NCBI RefSeq assembly: GCF_001565895.1 | Contig: NZ_LSNE01000005.1 | Span: forward strand, 51,629-93,524 | DNA: 41,896 nt | Direction: 5' to 3' | Source of the DNA: Paraglaciecola hydrolytica | GTDB taxonomy: Bacteria > Pseudomonadota > Gammaproteobacteria > Enterobacterales > Alteromonadaceae | Part shown: piece after piece, positions 10,054 through 19,308 of the stretch | Position numbering within the stretch: position 1 is the first letter of the stretch | Layout of the letters: each line of letters begins with the position of its first letter | The notes under the pieces: model-generated | What the model saw: the letters and a program-made list of their open reading frames with translations, nothing else | Told to the model about the DNA's origin: nothing | The model's database searches: none | Made by a program: the position numbers and the translations under genes

Positions 10054-12561
10054 ATGACATCAAAAACGACAACTAAAACGCCAAAAGCTAGATTGAGTAC
10101 TCCAATCGATAAGAGTATCAAGTTAGATAAAAAAATCATCAAGGATGCCATCGTCAGACATCTGCATTGCAGCTTAGGTACAGATGAAAACAAAGCGAAT
10201 AATCATGCATGGTGGAAGGCAACTTGTGCCGCAGTACAAGAGCAAGTATTAGAACAATTACGCAAGACCCAAAAATCTCACTATTTAAACGATACTCGCG
10301 CAGTACACTATTTTTCGGCTGAATTTTTAATGGGCCGTTTAATGTCGAACAACCTGCACAATCTTGGCATGTTTGAGCAGACTCAGCAGGCTTTAACCGA
10401 ACTTGGCGTAAACTTAACGGATATCATGGAAGAAGAGCCTGACATGGCCCTTGGCAATGGTGGTTTAGGTCGTTTGGCGGCGTGTTTTATTGATTCATTA
10501 GCTACTTTGGATTTACCGGCCGTAGGTTATGGTTTGCATTATGAACATGGTTTGTTTCGTCAAGAAATTAAAAATGGAGAGCAAATCGAGCGTCCGGATA
10601 GTTGGCGTGACTATGGTAATCCTTGGGAAATTTGCCGTCCTGAATCTATTCAGGAAATTCCGCTTTATGGATATGTTGAAACTAAATACGGTGACAATGG
10701 CCGTATCAAAAAAGAATGGCATCCAGGCCTTATCGTTAAAGGTTTACCTTGGGATATCCCAGTGGTCGGTTATGGCGGCAAAACGGTAAACGTCTTACGA
10801 TTGTGGCAAAGTCAGGCTTCTGATTATTTTAATTGGGATGTATTTAATGCTGGTGGTTATTTAGATGCACAAAAAGAAAACGTGCAAGCTGAAACCATCT
10901 CTAAGGTACTTTACCCCAATGACGAAACCGAAGCGGGTAAAGAGCTGCGCTTAATACAGCAGTACTTTTTCAGTGCGTGTTCACTGAAAGATATTATTCG
11001 TCGTTATAAACGTGCTCATGGTGACAACTGGAGCCGTTTTTCTTCCCAAGTGGTAATCCAATTAAATGATACCCATCCGGCTATCGCCATCCCTGAATTA
11101 ATGCGGATTTTACTCGATCGTGCAGAGCTTGATTGGGATACCGCGTGGGCTATATCCAGTAATACTTTTGCTTATACCAACCATACTTTGTTGCCTGAAG
11201 CCTTAGAAAAATGGCCTGCACGCATGTTTGAAAAAATCCTTCCCCGTCACTTAGAGATTATCTATGAGATTAACCATAGATTTATGCTCGAAGTAGAAAA
11301 AGTATGGCCTGGTAATGTGGCGATGAAACAAAAACTGTCCATCATCGAAGAAGGCAGCGATAAGATGGTGCGCATGGGTAACCTTAGCGTGGTTGGCTCT
11401 TTTAAAGTTAACGGTGTGGCAGAAATCCACTCGGCGCTGGTGAAAAAGAATCTCTTCCCCGAGTTTGATCACATGTGGCCGGGTAAACTGACCAATGTCA
11501 CCAATGGCATAACACCACGTCGTTGGTTGAAGGCTTGTAATCCTAAATTATCTAATTTGATTGATGACAAGATTGGCAGTGATTGGCCCTTAGATCTGAA
11601 TAAATTACAAGAACTTGCAAACTACGCAGACAATGCCAAGTTCCAAAAACAGTTTATGCAGATTAAGTTTGAAAACAAACAAGCGTTAGCCATCGAAATA
11701 AAAGCCTTAACGGGTATAGATGTTGATCCAAAAGCGATTTTTGATGTGCAAATTAAACGTTTGCACGAATATAAACGACAACATTTAAATTTGTTGCACA
11801 TTATGGCCTTGTACCGTCGTTTATTGGCTAACCCCAATTACGACATGCACCCGCGTGTCTTTATCTTTGGGGCTAAAGCAGCACCGGGTTATAAGTTGGC
11901 TAAGGATATTATCTATGCCATTAACCAAGTTGCCACACGCATTAACAATGACAAACGAGTGAATGGCAAATTAAAAGTGGTGTTTTTGCCCAATTACCGC
12001 GTGAGTTTGGCAGAAAAAATCATCCCTGCGGCAGATGTATCTGAGCAAATATCTACAGCAGGTAAAGAAGCCTCTGGTACAGGTAACATGAAACTGTCAT
12101 TAAATGGCGCGCTGACCATAGGTACGCTGGACGGTGCCAACATTGAAATAGCCGAAGAAGTGGGTGATGAAAACATCTTTATCTTTGGTTTGACGGTAGA
12201 TGAAATTGATGCTCTGCATAAAACAGGCTACAACCCCTTTGATTATTACGATAACAATCGTGAGATAAAAGCTATTCTTGACTGGCTTGAGACCGATTAC
12301 TTTACTCCAGGTAAACCAGGAGCTTTAGCCTCGCTTAAACATAGTTTATTGGAAGGTGGTGATCCTTATAAAGTATTGGCAGATTTTGAATCCTATTCAG
12401 CGGCCCATGAAAAAGTCGACGCCGCTTATAAAGACACAACACGTTGGGCCAAAATGGCGATCTTAAATTCAGCAAAAATGGGTAAGTTTACCTCTGATCG
12501 TTCAATTAAGGATTATGTTGAGCGGATCTGGAAATTAGAAGCCTGTAAAGTAGATGAGTAG
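10054..12561 (+). CDS. glgP: Glycogen/starch/alpha-glucan phosphorylase
   Basis: An 835-residue GT35 enzyme that releases glucose-1-phosphate from the ends of glycogen. Recognisable blocks include [10 protein letters not shown] near residue 88, the glycine-rich [11 protein letters not shown] near residue 135, and [17 protein letters not shown]. The pyridoxal-phosphate site is in [15 protein letters not shown] near residue 680, where the Lys forms the Schiff base. Length is typical. It has its own intergenic region of 225 bases after the pgm terminator, yet pgm and glgP are linked in function. No glgB, glgA or glgC is in the window. It may be called malP or glgP; the substrate (glycogen or maltodextrin) cannot be told from sequence alone. 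Confidence 0.95.
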   Translation: MTSKTTTKTPKARLSTPIDKSIKLDKKIIKDAIVRHLHCSLGTDENKANNHAWWKATCAAVQEQVLEQLRKTQKSHYLNDTRAVHYFSAEFLMGRLMSNNLHNLGMFEQTQQALTELGVNLTDIMEEEPDMALGNGGLGRLAACFIDSLATLDLPAVGYGLHYEHGLFRQEIKNGEQIERPDSWRDYGNPWEICRPESIQEIPLYGYVETKYGDNGRIKKEWHPGLIVKGLPWDIPVVGYGGKTVNVLRLWQSQASDYFNWDVFNAGGYLDAQKENVQAETISKVLYPNDETEAGKELRLIQQYFFSACSLKDIIRRYKRAHGDNWSRFSSQVVIQLNDTHPAIAIPELMRILLDRAELDWDTAWAISSNTFAYTNHTLLPEALEKWPARMFEKILPRHLEIIYEINHRFMLEVEKVWPGNVAMKQKLSIIEEGSDKMVRMGNLSVVGSFKVNGVAEIHSALVKKNLFPEFDHMWPGKLTNVTNGITPRRWLKACNPKLSNLIDDKIGSDWPLDLNKLQELANYADNAKFQKQFMQIKFENKQALAIEIKALTGIDVDPKAIFDVQIKRLHEYKRQHLNLLHIMALYRRLLANPNYDMHPRVFIFGAKAAPGYKLAKDIIYAINQVATRINNDKRVNGKLKVVFLPNYRVSLAEKIIPAADVSEQISTAGKEASGTGNMKLSLNGALTIGTLDGANIEIAEEVGDENIFIFGLTVDEIDALHKTGYNPFDYYDNNREIKAILDWLETDYFTPGKPGALASLKHSLLEGGDPYKVLADFESYSAAHEKVDAAYKDTTRWAKMAILNSAKMGKFTSDRSIKDYVERIWKLEACKVDE

Positions 12562-12587
12562 AAATTATTACATTTATACCTTTCACT

Positions 12588-12644
12588 CTTGAAACTGCAT
12601 GTTTATTGGCTGCACTCTTCGCCATAGCCCTGCAATTCCAATGG
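12588..12644. repeat. Dispersed intergenic palindromic repeat, copy 2 (short form)
   Basis: CTTGAAACTGCATG at the left and GCAATTCCAATGG at the right match the ends of the copies at 790-909 and 18435-18547. The central part is reduced, so this copy is about half length. It sits just after glgP. Confidence 0.55.
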
Positions 12645-12714
12645 TAGGGGGTATATATAATATTTCTTTATGGTCTAAAGCAATGTTATTACGTTATAAT
12701 TAGGTCTATTAAAC

Positions 12715-12743
12715 AAGCTCAAACAGTTGTTTGGGCTTTTTTT
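12715..12743 (+). terminator. Rho-independent terminator after glgP
   Basis: AAGCTCAAAC pairs with GTTTGGGCTT (ten pairs, one T-G) around a four-base loop and is followed by a run of T. It lies 150 bases after glgP and 86 bases before the EAL gene. Confidence 0.8.
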
Positions 12744-12828
12744 ATGGGAAACTTTCGTTAAGATGGACGAATAGTTAAGCCTAATAAATTTATCGACCAG
12801 CGAACACTCTTGGAGTGCATAGGATTTA

Positions 12829-14145
12829 ATGAAGAAGTTGCATGATTCGTTAATTAGTATCCCTAATCGACACGTATTTTTAGAGCAAGTTAATCAGTTG
12901 ATCCAAATCGATCCTGAGCAGTCATTGTTATTGGTTGATGTGGTCAGATTTTCGGATGTCAGCAGCAGTTTTGGTTATGACGTTGGCGATAAAATTCTGT
13001 TAGAAATTGCTAATCGAATCGCTAAGTTGTTTCACAGCAAAGCATTGCTTGGCCGCGTAAGTGGAGATATTTTTGGTTTAGTAATTCATGGCTTACATAC
13101 TCATGATCAACTGCATGCTTTTTATTGCCATTTAGTCGAACACTTTAAAACACCGATATCCTGTGAAGACCATGCTTTTATCGCCGACTTTAATGTAGGT
13201 GGGGCGAGTAATCCTCTGAAAAATCGCAATGTTAATAGCTTTTTTTCTTTAGCCGAATCCGCCTTAAAACAAGCCAAAAGTAATAAATTTGATAATTTCC
13301 AATATGCTAAAGCTTTTAAGGATCAAAGCAGTGGGCGCTCGTTGGCCTTAAAAGCCGATATCGCTAGAGCGTTTAGCAATGATGAGCTAGAAATCTATTT
13401 TCAACCCAAGATTGATCTGCAAAATTTAAAAATTGTGGGTGCTGAATGTTTACTGCGTTGGAATCATCCACTGGATGGCGTTTTGTTTCCCGGCGCTTTA
13501 ATTGAAGCGGCTGAATCATACAACATGATGAATGAAGTAGGGTATTGGACCTTAGAGCAAGCCTTTAAGAGTGCGGTAACGCTCAATAATTGTGGTTTGG
13601 AATTAAAAATATCCGTCAATATGTCACCCACTCAACTCTATGATTTAAATTTTGTCAGTAATTTGTCTCTTTTGGCGGCAAAGTATCAGGTGAACTTCAA
13701 ACAATTTGAGCTGGAATTAACCGAAGATGTGGCCCTATCCAATTCGTTTTTAGTCAAAAATCAATTAGCGGAAATTCGTGCTTTGGGAATGACTATTGCG
13801 ATTGATGATTTTGGGAAGGGCTATTCAAATCTTGCTTATATGCGGGATATCGTGATTGATACCATAAAAATTGATAAAACCTTTGTGATGGAGCTTGATC
13901 AAACGCCAGTAAATCGCGCGATTATCGAAGCAACCCAGCTTATTGCCAAAGCCGCCAATTGTGGGATCGTGGCTGAAGGGATCGAAACACTAGAGCACTT
14001 ACATATCCTTAGAGAGATAGGAATAAGTCAGGGACAGGGTTTTTTGTTTTCTAAAGCCGTACCGATTGCGCAATTTATTGAACTTGCCCAACAAGAGTTA
14101 ATTGTAGGTTCTTCTTTAGTCAGAAAGCAGCGAACTAGCGGCTAA
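12829..14145 (+). CDS. Degenerate GGDEF plus EAL protein, probable c-di-GMP phosphodiesterase
   Basis: A 438-residue soluble protein with no sensor or membrane domain; it begins right at the GGDEF fold (DSLISIPNRHVFL). The GGDEF motif reads S-G-D-I-F at residues 78-82, so cyclase activity is unlikely. The EAL domain from about residue 185 reads E-C-L-L-R-W in place of E-A-L-L-R-W. It keeps the N of SVNMS, the E of ELTED, the D-D of DDFGKGYS, the K of IKIDK, the E of AEGIE and the Q of GQGF. It should therefore hydrolyse c-di-GMP. The genes astE, HIT and ybjQ-like follow within 40, 9 and 10 bases and may share its transcript. Confidence 0.88.
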   Translation: MKKLHDSLISIPNRHVFLEQVNQLIQIDPEQSLLLVDVVRFSDVSSSFGYDVGDKILLEIANRIAKLFHSKALLGRVSGDIFGLVIHGLHTHDQLHAFYCHLVEHFKTPISCEDHAFIADFNVGGASNPLKNRNVNSFFSLAESALKQAKSNKFDNFQYAKAFKDQSSGRSLALKADIARAFSNDELEIYFQPKIDLQNLKIVGAECLLRWNHPLDGVLFPGALIEAAESYNMMNEVGYWTLEQAFKSAVTLNNCGLELKISVNMSPTQLYDLNFVSNLSLLAAKYQVNFKQFELELTEDVALSNSFLVKNQLAEIRALGMTIAIDDFGKGYSNLAYMRDIVIDTIKIDKTFVMELDQTPVNRAIIEATQLIAKAANCGIVAEGIETLEHLHILREIGISQGQGFLFSKAVPIAQFIELAQQELIVGSSLVRKQRTSG

Positions 14146-14185
14146 TCCAACATCATATTTCAACTTAAACGGCCAGAATAACACT

Positions 14186-15241
14186 ATGTTGAATCACAGC
14201 GTGCAGCAAAACAAAGAATTGATTACCTTGTTAAAATCTACTGGTAAGTTTTTACAACTGAGCCGTATGCAACCAGAGTATTTTAGCCAGAGTCTTGAGT
14301 TTGTTTTGGATAATCAAACTAAGGTACTTATTACTGCACCAGGCATTATCTGTTTTGAACCTTGTTTGACTCAGGGTAAAGATATTGTGCTGTCGAGTGG
14401 TGTACATGGTAATGAAACCGCACCGATAGAAATATGTGAACAGTATGTTGAGCAAATAATACGTGAAGAAATAGTGCTGGCTAACCGTGTACTGTTTTTG
14501 TTTGGTAATTTACCTGCGATGGATGTGGGTAAACGTTTTATTGACGAAAACATGAATCGGCTGTTCAGTGGGGCACACAGTGATAACTCTCAACCGGTTA
14601 ATACCGAGCGTTTGCGTGCTAAACAATTGGAAGAAGCAGTAAGTGCGTTTTATCAGAGTGCAAGCCAATCCAAACAGCGTATTCATTACGATTTGCATAC
14701 GGCTATTAAGCCTTCAAAAAATGACAAATTTGCTGTTTATCCCTTCAGACATGGTAAACCGTGGAATAAAGCTGAACTGCAATTTTTACTAGCTTGTGGT
14801 ATCAACACTATTTTATTGTCGGGCAGTGCCACAACTACCTTTAGTTATTACTCCTCTAATACCTTTGGTGCCGATGCCTTTACCGTAGAACTGGGTAAAG
14901 TGAAGCCCTTTGGGCAAAATGATATGGGTCAATTCAGTGCAGTTATCCGTAGTTTAAAAGCCTTAATCTGCGGCGCCAGTTTAGAGTTGAAACCCTTTGA
15001 TAACAGTGATTTTCTGATCTATCAGGTGAATCAAGTTATTAATAAATGTAGTGACGCTTTTCGTTTTACCTTTAGTGATGACGCCGCTAATTTTAGTGAT
15101 TTTCCTAAGAATTATGTGTTGGCAAACGATGGTGAAATTGAATATCGTTGCCAGTATGATGGTGAGGCGATAGTGTTTCCCAATGCTAATGTAGCTTTAG
15201 GTCAACGTGCAGTATTAACCGTGATACCAACCACAATTTAG
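14186..15241 (+). CDS. astE: Succinylglutamate desuccinylase AstE
   Basis: A 351-residue zinc carboxypeptidase-like enzyme. It would hydrolyse N-succinylglutamate to glutamate and succinate, the last step of arginine breakdown by the succinyltransferase (AST) pathway. The zinc ligands H74 and E77 are in SGVHGNETAP, and a third ligand is the His of DLHTAI near residue 171. The catalytic Glu lies in FTVELGKVKPFG. It is a little longer than E. coli AstE (about 322). The other ast genes are not nearby, so it is a stand-alone copy. The gap to the HIT gene is nine bases. Confidence 0.92.
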   Translation: MLNHSVQQNKELITLLKSTGKFLQLSRMQPEYFSQSLEFVLDNQTKVLITAPGIICFEPCLTQGKDIVLSSGVHGNETAPIEICEQYVEQIIREEIVLANRVLFLFGNLPAMDVGKRFIDENMNRLFSGAHSDNSQPVNTERLRAKQLEEAVSAFYQSASQSKQRIHYDLHTAIKPSKNDKFAVYPFRHGKPWNKAELQFLLACGINTILLSGSATTTFSYYSSNTFGADAFTVELGKVKPFGQNDMGQFSAVIRSLKALICGASLELKPFDNSDFLIYQVNQVINKCSDAFRFTFSDDAANFSDFPKNYVLANDGEIEYRCQYDGEAIVFPNANVALGQRAVLTVIPTTI

Positions 15242-15250
15242 AGGCTTTAA

Positions 15251-15661
15251 ATGTCGGAATTTAGTTTGGCGCCGCAGTTAGCCGCAGACTGTGAGTGGAT
15301 AGTTGATTTGGATTTGTGCAAAGTATTGTTACTCAAGGATGCAAATTATCCTTGGTTGGTACTGGTGCCTGAGGTGCCAAATTGTAAAGAAATTATAGAC
15401 TTATCAGATAAGCAGCAAGCCGTATTTTGGCGTGAATCTGCCAAGGTGAGTCGGGTACTACAGCAGCTATTTACCCCAGATAAGCTAAATATTGCGGCCC
15501 TAGGTAATATGGTTCCTCAACTGCATATTCACCATATTGCACGTTATAAAGATGATGTCGCTTGGCCAAAACCGGTGTGGGGACAACACCCTGCAAAAAG
15601 TTATGATGCCACTTTATTAACTGAGCGCGTGGCGCAAATTAAGCAACAACTAATGTTATAA
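15251..15661 (+). CDS. HIT family protein
   Basis: A 136-residue histidine-triad protein, probably a nucleotide (Ap4A-type) hydrolase. The N-terminus carries a strand pair ([18 protein letters not shown]). The triad region reads [10 protein letters not shown], followed by VAWPKPVWG. Compared with the usual H-x-H-x-H pattern, the third His position is Ile and an extra His precedes it; I believe this is common in this gammaproteobacterial subfamily. It is packed between astE and the YbjQ gene and is probably co-transcribed with them. The substrate is unknown. Confidence 0.88.
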   Translation: MSEFSLAPQLAADCEWIVDLDLCKVLLLKDANYPWLVLVPEVPNCKEIIDLSDKQQAVFWRESAKVSRVLQQLFTPDKLNIAALGNMVPQLHIHHIARYKDDVAWPKPVWGQHPAKSYDATLLTERVAQIKQQLML

Positions 15662-15671
15662 GGAAAATAAT

Positions 15672-16004
15672 ATGATCATTACCACCACTAATAATTTAGA
15701 AGGCAAAAAAATCGAACAGTATATTGGCATCGTAGTCGGTGAGGCCGTAATGGGCGCCAATATGTTTAAAGATATTTTTGCTTCTATCAGAGACATAGTT
15801 GGTGGCCGCTCAGGTGCTTACGAAGACGAGTTAACCAAAGCGCGCAAAATAGGTTTTACCGAGTTAGAGCAAGAAGCGCGTGCTATGGGGGCTAATGCGG
15901 TGGTAGGTGTGGATATTGACTATGAAGTAGTAGGCAAGGGCGGCAGTATGTTGATGGTCAGTATTAGTGGCACTGCAGTCAAATACGTTGATATCAAAGA
16001 CTAA
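15672..16004 (+). CDS. YbjQ/UPF0145 family protein (DUF74)
   Basis: A 110-residue protein with the YbjQ pattern throughout: an early beta strand ([15 protein letters not shown]), then [15 protein letters not shown], then [18 protein letters not shown]. The family forms pentamers and is often labelled heavy-metal binding, but there are no cysteines and no proven function. It has a ribosome site (AAGGAAAA) ten bases before its ATG and ends the plus-strand cluster. A GC-rich hairpin follows it. Confidence 0.88.
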   Translation: MIITTTNNLEGKKIEQYIGIVVGEAVMGANMFKDIFASIRDIVGGRSGAYEDELTKARKIGFTELEQEARAMGANAVVGVDIDYEVVGKGGSMLMVSISGTAVKYVDIKD

Positions 16005-16008
16005 ATCC

Positions 16009-16028
16009 TCGCGGTTTTGTTACCGCGA
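16009..16028. terminator. GC-rich hairpin between convergent ybjQ-like and DUF2897 genes
   Basis: TCGCGGT pairs perfectly with ACCGCGA around a six-base loop. It lies between convergent genes. There is no T-run on either side, so it may stabilise 3' ends more than terminate transcription. Confidence 0.4.
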
Positions 16029-16087
16029 CTTGAAGTAGCAGTGTTGTTGACTGTTGCTATTCACCCAACAAAGTCAGTGACTTAGCA

Positions 16088-16240
16088 CTACTTCCAGTCA
16101 TCATCTTCATCCTTGTCGTAGTTGGCGTTATTGTCTTTAGTTACTTTGGGTAGCGGTCGTTTGGCCGTATCTTTTAACAACAGTAAACTGCCGACTATCA
16201 TCCCAAGTACCAGTAAACCTACAATGATCATCATCCACAT
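16088..16240 (-). CDS. DUF2897/YpfN-like small membrane protein, 50 aa
   Basis: The translation starts MWMMIIVGLLVLGMIVG and ends NYDKDEDDDWK: one N-terminal membrane helix and a short acidic tail. A strong ribosome site (GAGGAGA) lies six bases before the ATG, and the ATG is 19 bases after the M15 peptidase stop, so it ends the dapE operon. Small helix-plus-acidic-tail proteins annotated DUF2897 occur in Alteromonadales. E. coli carries the comparable YpfN (tail with repeated Asp then Trp) just after dapE, so this may be the same conserved partner. Function is unknown. Confidence 0.78.
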   Translation of the reverse strand: MWMMIIVGLLVLGMIVGSLLLLKDTAKRPLPKVTKDNNANYDKDEDDDWK

Positions 16241-16259
16241 ACGTATTCTCCTCGCTTTA

Positions 16260-16940
16260 TTAACTATGGCCTTTGTTTAACACATAACGTTGATAAATGC
16301 TGGGTAGATTGTCCAATATCAAGTGTAAACCACCGATATTGTGTTCACTTAGTCGCTTTGTTAGAGCAACAATATCAAAAACCTGCACGGCTTCCTCTGC
16401 CAACGGATGATAACTTAAATGCCAAGGCTCTGCGGCCACTCCACCTTTATAAGTTTGATAAGGGCGAATAAAACCAAAGTTTTCAGCATGTTTATCTAGC
16501 CAATTATTGAGTGTAAAACACGGGCCATCAGGATCTTGATATTCACTTTGCACTAATTGAAATGGTGCGCCACATTGTTTAACACTGGCACGGTCGTACA
16601 CATCTAAATCGGTACCCCAGTGATGCCTGCTCGTGCCAGGTAAGGCTGACCAAGTAAGGATGGCATGTAGTTTTTCTTCTTCATTAAGCGAAGAAAACAC
16701 AAGGGCTTGTTCATTAATATCGAGCAGGACTTTTTCACCTGCCCACTTCTTTTGCCAAATAATTAACTGCTGAGCAAAACCGCGATAAGCGCTGACAATC
16801 TGGCAATCAATACCATCTGCCAGCGCTGCCTTTTGCATAGCGTTAAAGGCCTGACAAACCTGAGGCTGTAACTTGTGTTGAAACTGGCACTCAACTAAAT
16901 GACTGTCATCCAAACCCATCAGGTTAAGCGCGGTGATCAT
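16260..16940 (-). CDS. M15 family metallopeptidase (D-Ala-D-Ala carboxypeptidase, VanY type)
   Basis: A 226-residue protein with the M15B zinc site. The pattern [10 protein letters not shown] lies near residue 105 and the E-P-W-H third ligand with its catalytic Glu near residue 175. No signal peptide or membrane segment is seen at the N-terminus, so as annotated it is cytoplasmic. That is unusual for a cell-wall carboxypeptidase and suggests peptide recycling. Its ATG overlaps the dapE stop (four bases, ATGA type), which places it in the meso-diaminopimelate operon. Activity on D-Ala-D-Ala peptides is a family-based assumption. Confidence 0.87.
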   Translation of the reverse strand: MITALNLMGLDDSHLVECQFQHKLQPQVCQAFNAMQKAALADGIDCQIVSAYRGFAQQLIIWQKKWAGEKVLLDINEQALVFSSLNEEEKLHAILTWSALPGTSRHHWGTDLDVYDRASVKQCGAPFQLVQSEYQDPDGPCFTLNNWLDKHAENFGFIRPYQTYKGGVAAEPWHLSYHPLAEEAVQVFDIVALTKRLSEHNIGGLHLILDNLPSIYQRYVLNKGHS

Positions 16941-18064
16941 GCCAGTAAACGTCGCAGTATGTCTTGATAGACATCGGTTAACTTATATAAGTCGTCAATT
17001 TTCACACATTCATCGATCTTATGAATTGTCGCGTTTACTGGGCCAAGTTCAACCACTTGTGCTCCGGTTGGCGCTATAAAACGTCCATCAGAGGTGCCAC
17101 CTGCAGTGGATAACTCAGTATCAAGACCAGTACAGTGTTTGATGGCGTCCACAGTGGCTGCCACTAAATCGCCTGAATCAGTTAAAAACGGCTGGCCGTT
17201 AAAGGTCCACTTTATTTCATAATCTAGTTGATGTTTTTCAAGGATGGCTGTTACTCGCTCAATAAGCTCTTGATCGGTCACTTCGGTAGAAAAACGGAAG
17301 TTAAAACACACGGTTAACTCCCCCGGAATTACATTGCCTGCGCCGGTTCCACCATTAATATTGGAAATTTGAAAACTAGTAGGCGGAAAAAACTCATTGC
17401 CGTTATCCCAATGAGCAGAGGCGAGTTCACTCAATGCGGGTGAGGCTTCATGTATGGGGTTACGGGCTAAGTGAGGGTAGGCTACATGACCTTGCACACC
17501 TTTTACGACGAGATCACCTGTCAATGAGCCACGACGCCCGTTTTTAACCACATCACCTATTTGCTTGGTACTAGAGGGTTCACCGACAATGCACCAAGTG
17601 ATTTTTTCATTACGCTTTTCTAAGGTGTCGATGACCTTAATCGTGCCATTGATAAAGGGGCCTTCTTCATCACTGGTAAGTAAAAAAGCAATTGAGCCTT
17701 TATGATCTGGATGTTGTTCAACAAAGTTTTTAGCGGCAAGGGTCATGGCGGCTAGGCTGCCTTTCATATCCGCTGCACCGCGACCATATAACATGCCGTC
17801 TTTTTCGGTAGCGCTAAACGGTGGCGTTTGCCATTTGCTGGCAGGGCCTGAAGGCACTACATCGGTATGGCCGGCAAAACAAAAAACCGGATATTGGTTG
17901 CCCTTACGGATCCAAACATTCTGGGTATCACCAAAATCCATAGCGTCGACTTTGAATCCAAGTGGTGTTAGCAAGCTAGCAAGTAAGTCCATGCAACCTG
18001 CATCTTCAGGAGTAACAGACTGACGGTCGATAAGGGCTTTGGTTAAACTTAATACATCATTCAT
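16937..18064 (-). CDS. dapE: Succinyl-diaminopimelate desuccinylase DapE
   Basis: A 375-residue M20 zinc enzyme that removes succinate from N-succinyl-LL-diaminopimelate in the lysine and peptidoglycan precursor pathway. Metal and catalytic residues are visible: His of GHTDVVPSG, Asp of GRGAADMKG, Glu-Glu of TSDEEGP, Glu of VGEPSS, and the final His of TIHKIDE. Length is typical. The start overlaps the stop of the ArsC-like gene by four bases, as the yffB-dapE pair is arranged in E. coli, and the stop overlaps the M15 gene. The whole block is one operon. Confidence 0.96.
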   Translation of the reverse strand: MNDVLSLTKALIDRQSVTPEDAGCMDLLASLLTPLGFKVDAMDFGDTQNVWIRKGNQYPVFCFAGHTDVVPSGPASKWQTPPFSATEKDGMLYGRGAADMKGSLAAMTLAAKNFVEQHPDHKGSIAFLLTSDEEGPFINGTIKVIDTLEKRNEKITWCIVGEPSSTKQIGDVVKNGRRGSLTGDLVVKGVQGHVAYPHLARNPIHEASPALSELASAHWDNGNEFFPPTSFQISNINGGTGAGNVIPGELTVCFNFRFSTEVTDQELIERVTAILEKHQLDYEIKWTFNGQPFLTDSGDLVAATVDAIKHCTGLDTELSTAGGTSDGRFIAPTGAQVVELGPVNATIHKIDECVKIDDLYKLTDVYQDILRRLLA

Positions 18065-18408
18065 TGGCTAAATATCTCGTGGTATTGCTCAGCTTTAAAT
18101 CCACAATAATAGTGTTGTTGGTGGATAAGGATAGGGCGTTTAATCATGGCTGGAAATTCAAGCATCAGGCTTAAGGCTGACTCTTGGTTTAGGTCTTGTT
18201 TTTGGCTTTCACTCAACTGGCGAAAGGTAGTGCCTTTTTTATTCAGCATCAGTTCCCAGCCCAGATGTTTTTCAGTCTCTTTTAACCACTCAGCAGTAAT
18301 GCCGTCAGTGCGGTAATCATGAAACTGAAAAGCGATTTCTTGTTGAGTTAACCAGGTTTTGGCTTTTTTAATCGTATCGCAATTTTTTATGCCGTATAAA
18401 TAAGTCAT
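18061..18408 (-). CDS. ArsC/Spx family reductase (YffB-like)
   Basis: A 115-residue thioredoxin-fold protein of the ArsC/Spx family. It opens [16 protein letters not shown], with one active-site Cys (Cys9), the hallmark of YffB, which resembles a glutathione-dependent thiol reductase. A conserved Arg region ([10 protein letters not shown]) lies near the C-terminus. It is the first gene of the dapE operon and overlaps dapE by four bases. The substrate is unknown; arsenate reduction is unlikely for this subfamily. Confidence 0.9.
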   Translation of the reverse strand: MTYLYGIKNCDTIKKAKTWLTQQEIAFQFHDYRTDGITAEWLKETEKHLGWELMLNKKGTTFRQLSESQKQDLNQESALSLMLEFPAMIKRPILIHQQHYYCGFKAEQYHEIFSQ

Positions 18409-18434
18409 TTGATCCTTATGATTTTTCCGTCATC

Positions 18435-18547
18435 CTTGAAACTGCACGTTTGTTGGCTTCACTCATTTGCACTCAATCGCTCTAGTCTCTTAGTGAACTA
18501 AGTTCATGGGGGCTTATTCGTTTGCCACCGCCGAGCAATTCCAATAA
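18435..18547. repeat. Dispersed intergenic palindromic repeat, copy 3 (full form)
   Basis: The left end is CTTGAAACTGCACGTTTGTT and the right end GCCACCGCCGAGCAATTCCA. The ends are imperfect inverted repeats (TTGAAACTGC against TTGGAATTGC), and the centre is CTTAGT/ACTAAG. Copies at 790-909 and 12588-12644 share these blocks. It occupies part of the 500-base gap 18409-18909. The rest of that gap is AT-rich and shows no gene; it probably holds the divergent promoters. Confidence 0.65.
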
Positions 18548-18909
18548 TAAGAGGAATAGTTTAGTTAGGTGACGATCCTGATGTGCAAACTATACCGACA
18601 AAGACGTGTTAGGCGAAGTGCAAAATTGGTCTGACTAATAATTTCAGTAAAGGTTTATATAGTTGTTTACTTAGTTGGATTTTTGTAGTCGTTTAGCTAG
18701 GCTCTAAGTGAATTTGCAGTTTTTAAGGTGAAACTTTATTCATTAAAATGTGCCTTTATCCACTCAATCTGTGGATAACTCTGTTGAATACTCGTTATAT
18801 GTTCACTAAAAAGCTGATATATATAGGAAAAATGCCATTGGTTGTTAATTGCTCGCTAAAAAACGCATTTAACTAAAAACATCAAAAGTAAATAGATAAG
18901 GATAAAAAA

Positions 18910-19290
18910 ATGGAAAAAAATGAGGTAGGAAATATAGCCTGGTTTGATCTAACCGTCGCGGATGCAGATAGTGTAAAAGAGTTTTATAAGTCGGTAATTG
19001 GCTGGCAAGAAAACCCCATTGATATGGGAGGCTATAACGATTATTCCATGCAGACGCCAGATTCATTAACTGATGTTGCAGGCATTTGTCATGCACGTGG
19101 TCCAAACAAGGATCTGCCTGCGCAGTGGTTACTGTATTTTAAAGTAGCCGATCTAAAAGCATCTATTCATGCTGTTACACAAGCGGGTGGGGAAGTGCTG
19201 ATGCCAGTTAAAAATCTCAGCAGTAGCAGTCATTATACTGTGATTAAAGATCCTGCCGGTGCTGTTTGCGCCATTTATGCTGATATTTAA
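18910..19290 (+). CDS. VOC family protein (glyoxalase/bleomycin resistance fold)
   Basis: A 126-residue protein with the two beta-alpha-beta-beta-beta modules of the vicinal oxygen chelate fold. The first module is IAWFDLTVADADSVKEFYKSVIGWQ; the second is LYFKVADLKASIHAVTQAGGEVL with VIKDPAGAVCAIYA. Such proteins bind a divalent metal and may act as dioxygenases, isomerases or resistance proteins, or may simply bind a ligand. The substrate cannot be read here. It is a single gene with 500 bases of upstream sequence and converges with the patatin gene. Confidence 0.85.
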   Translation: MEKNEVGNIAWFDLTVADADSVKEFYKSVIGWQENPIDMGGYNDYSMQTPDSLTDVAGICHARGPNKDLPAQWLLYFKVADLKASIHAVTQAGGEVLMPVKNLSSSSHYTVIKDPAGAVCAIYADI

Positions 19291-19308
19291 CCTTTAAATA
19301 GCGGCTGA

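Noticed and set aside
12681-12743. A TATAAT box at 12695 just before a terminator, suggesting a tiny RNA gene.
   Set aside because: No convincing -35 element and only about 40 bases to the terminator; more simply the terminator of glgP in AT-rich DNA.
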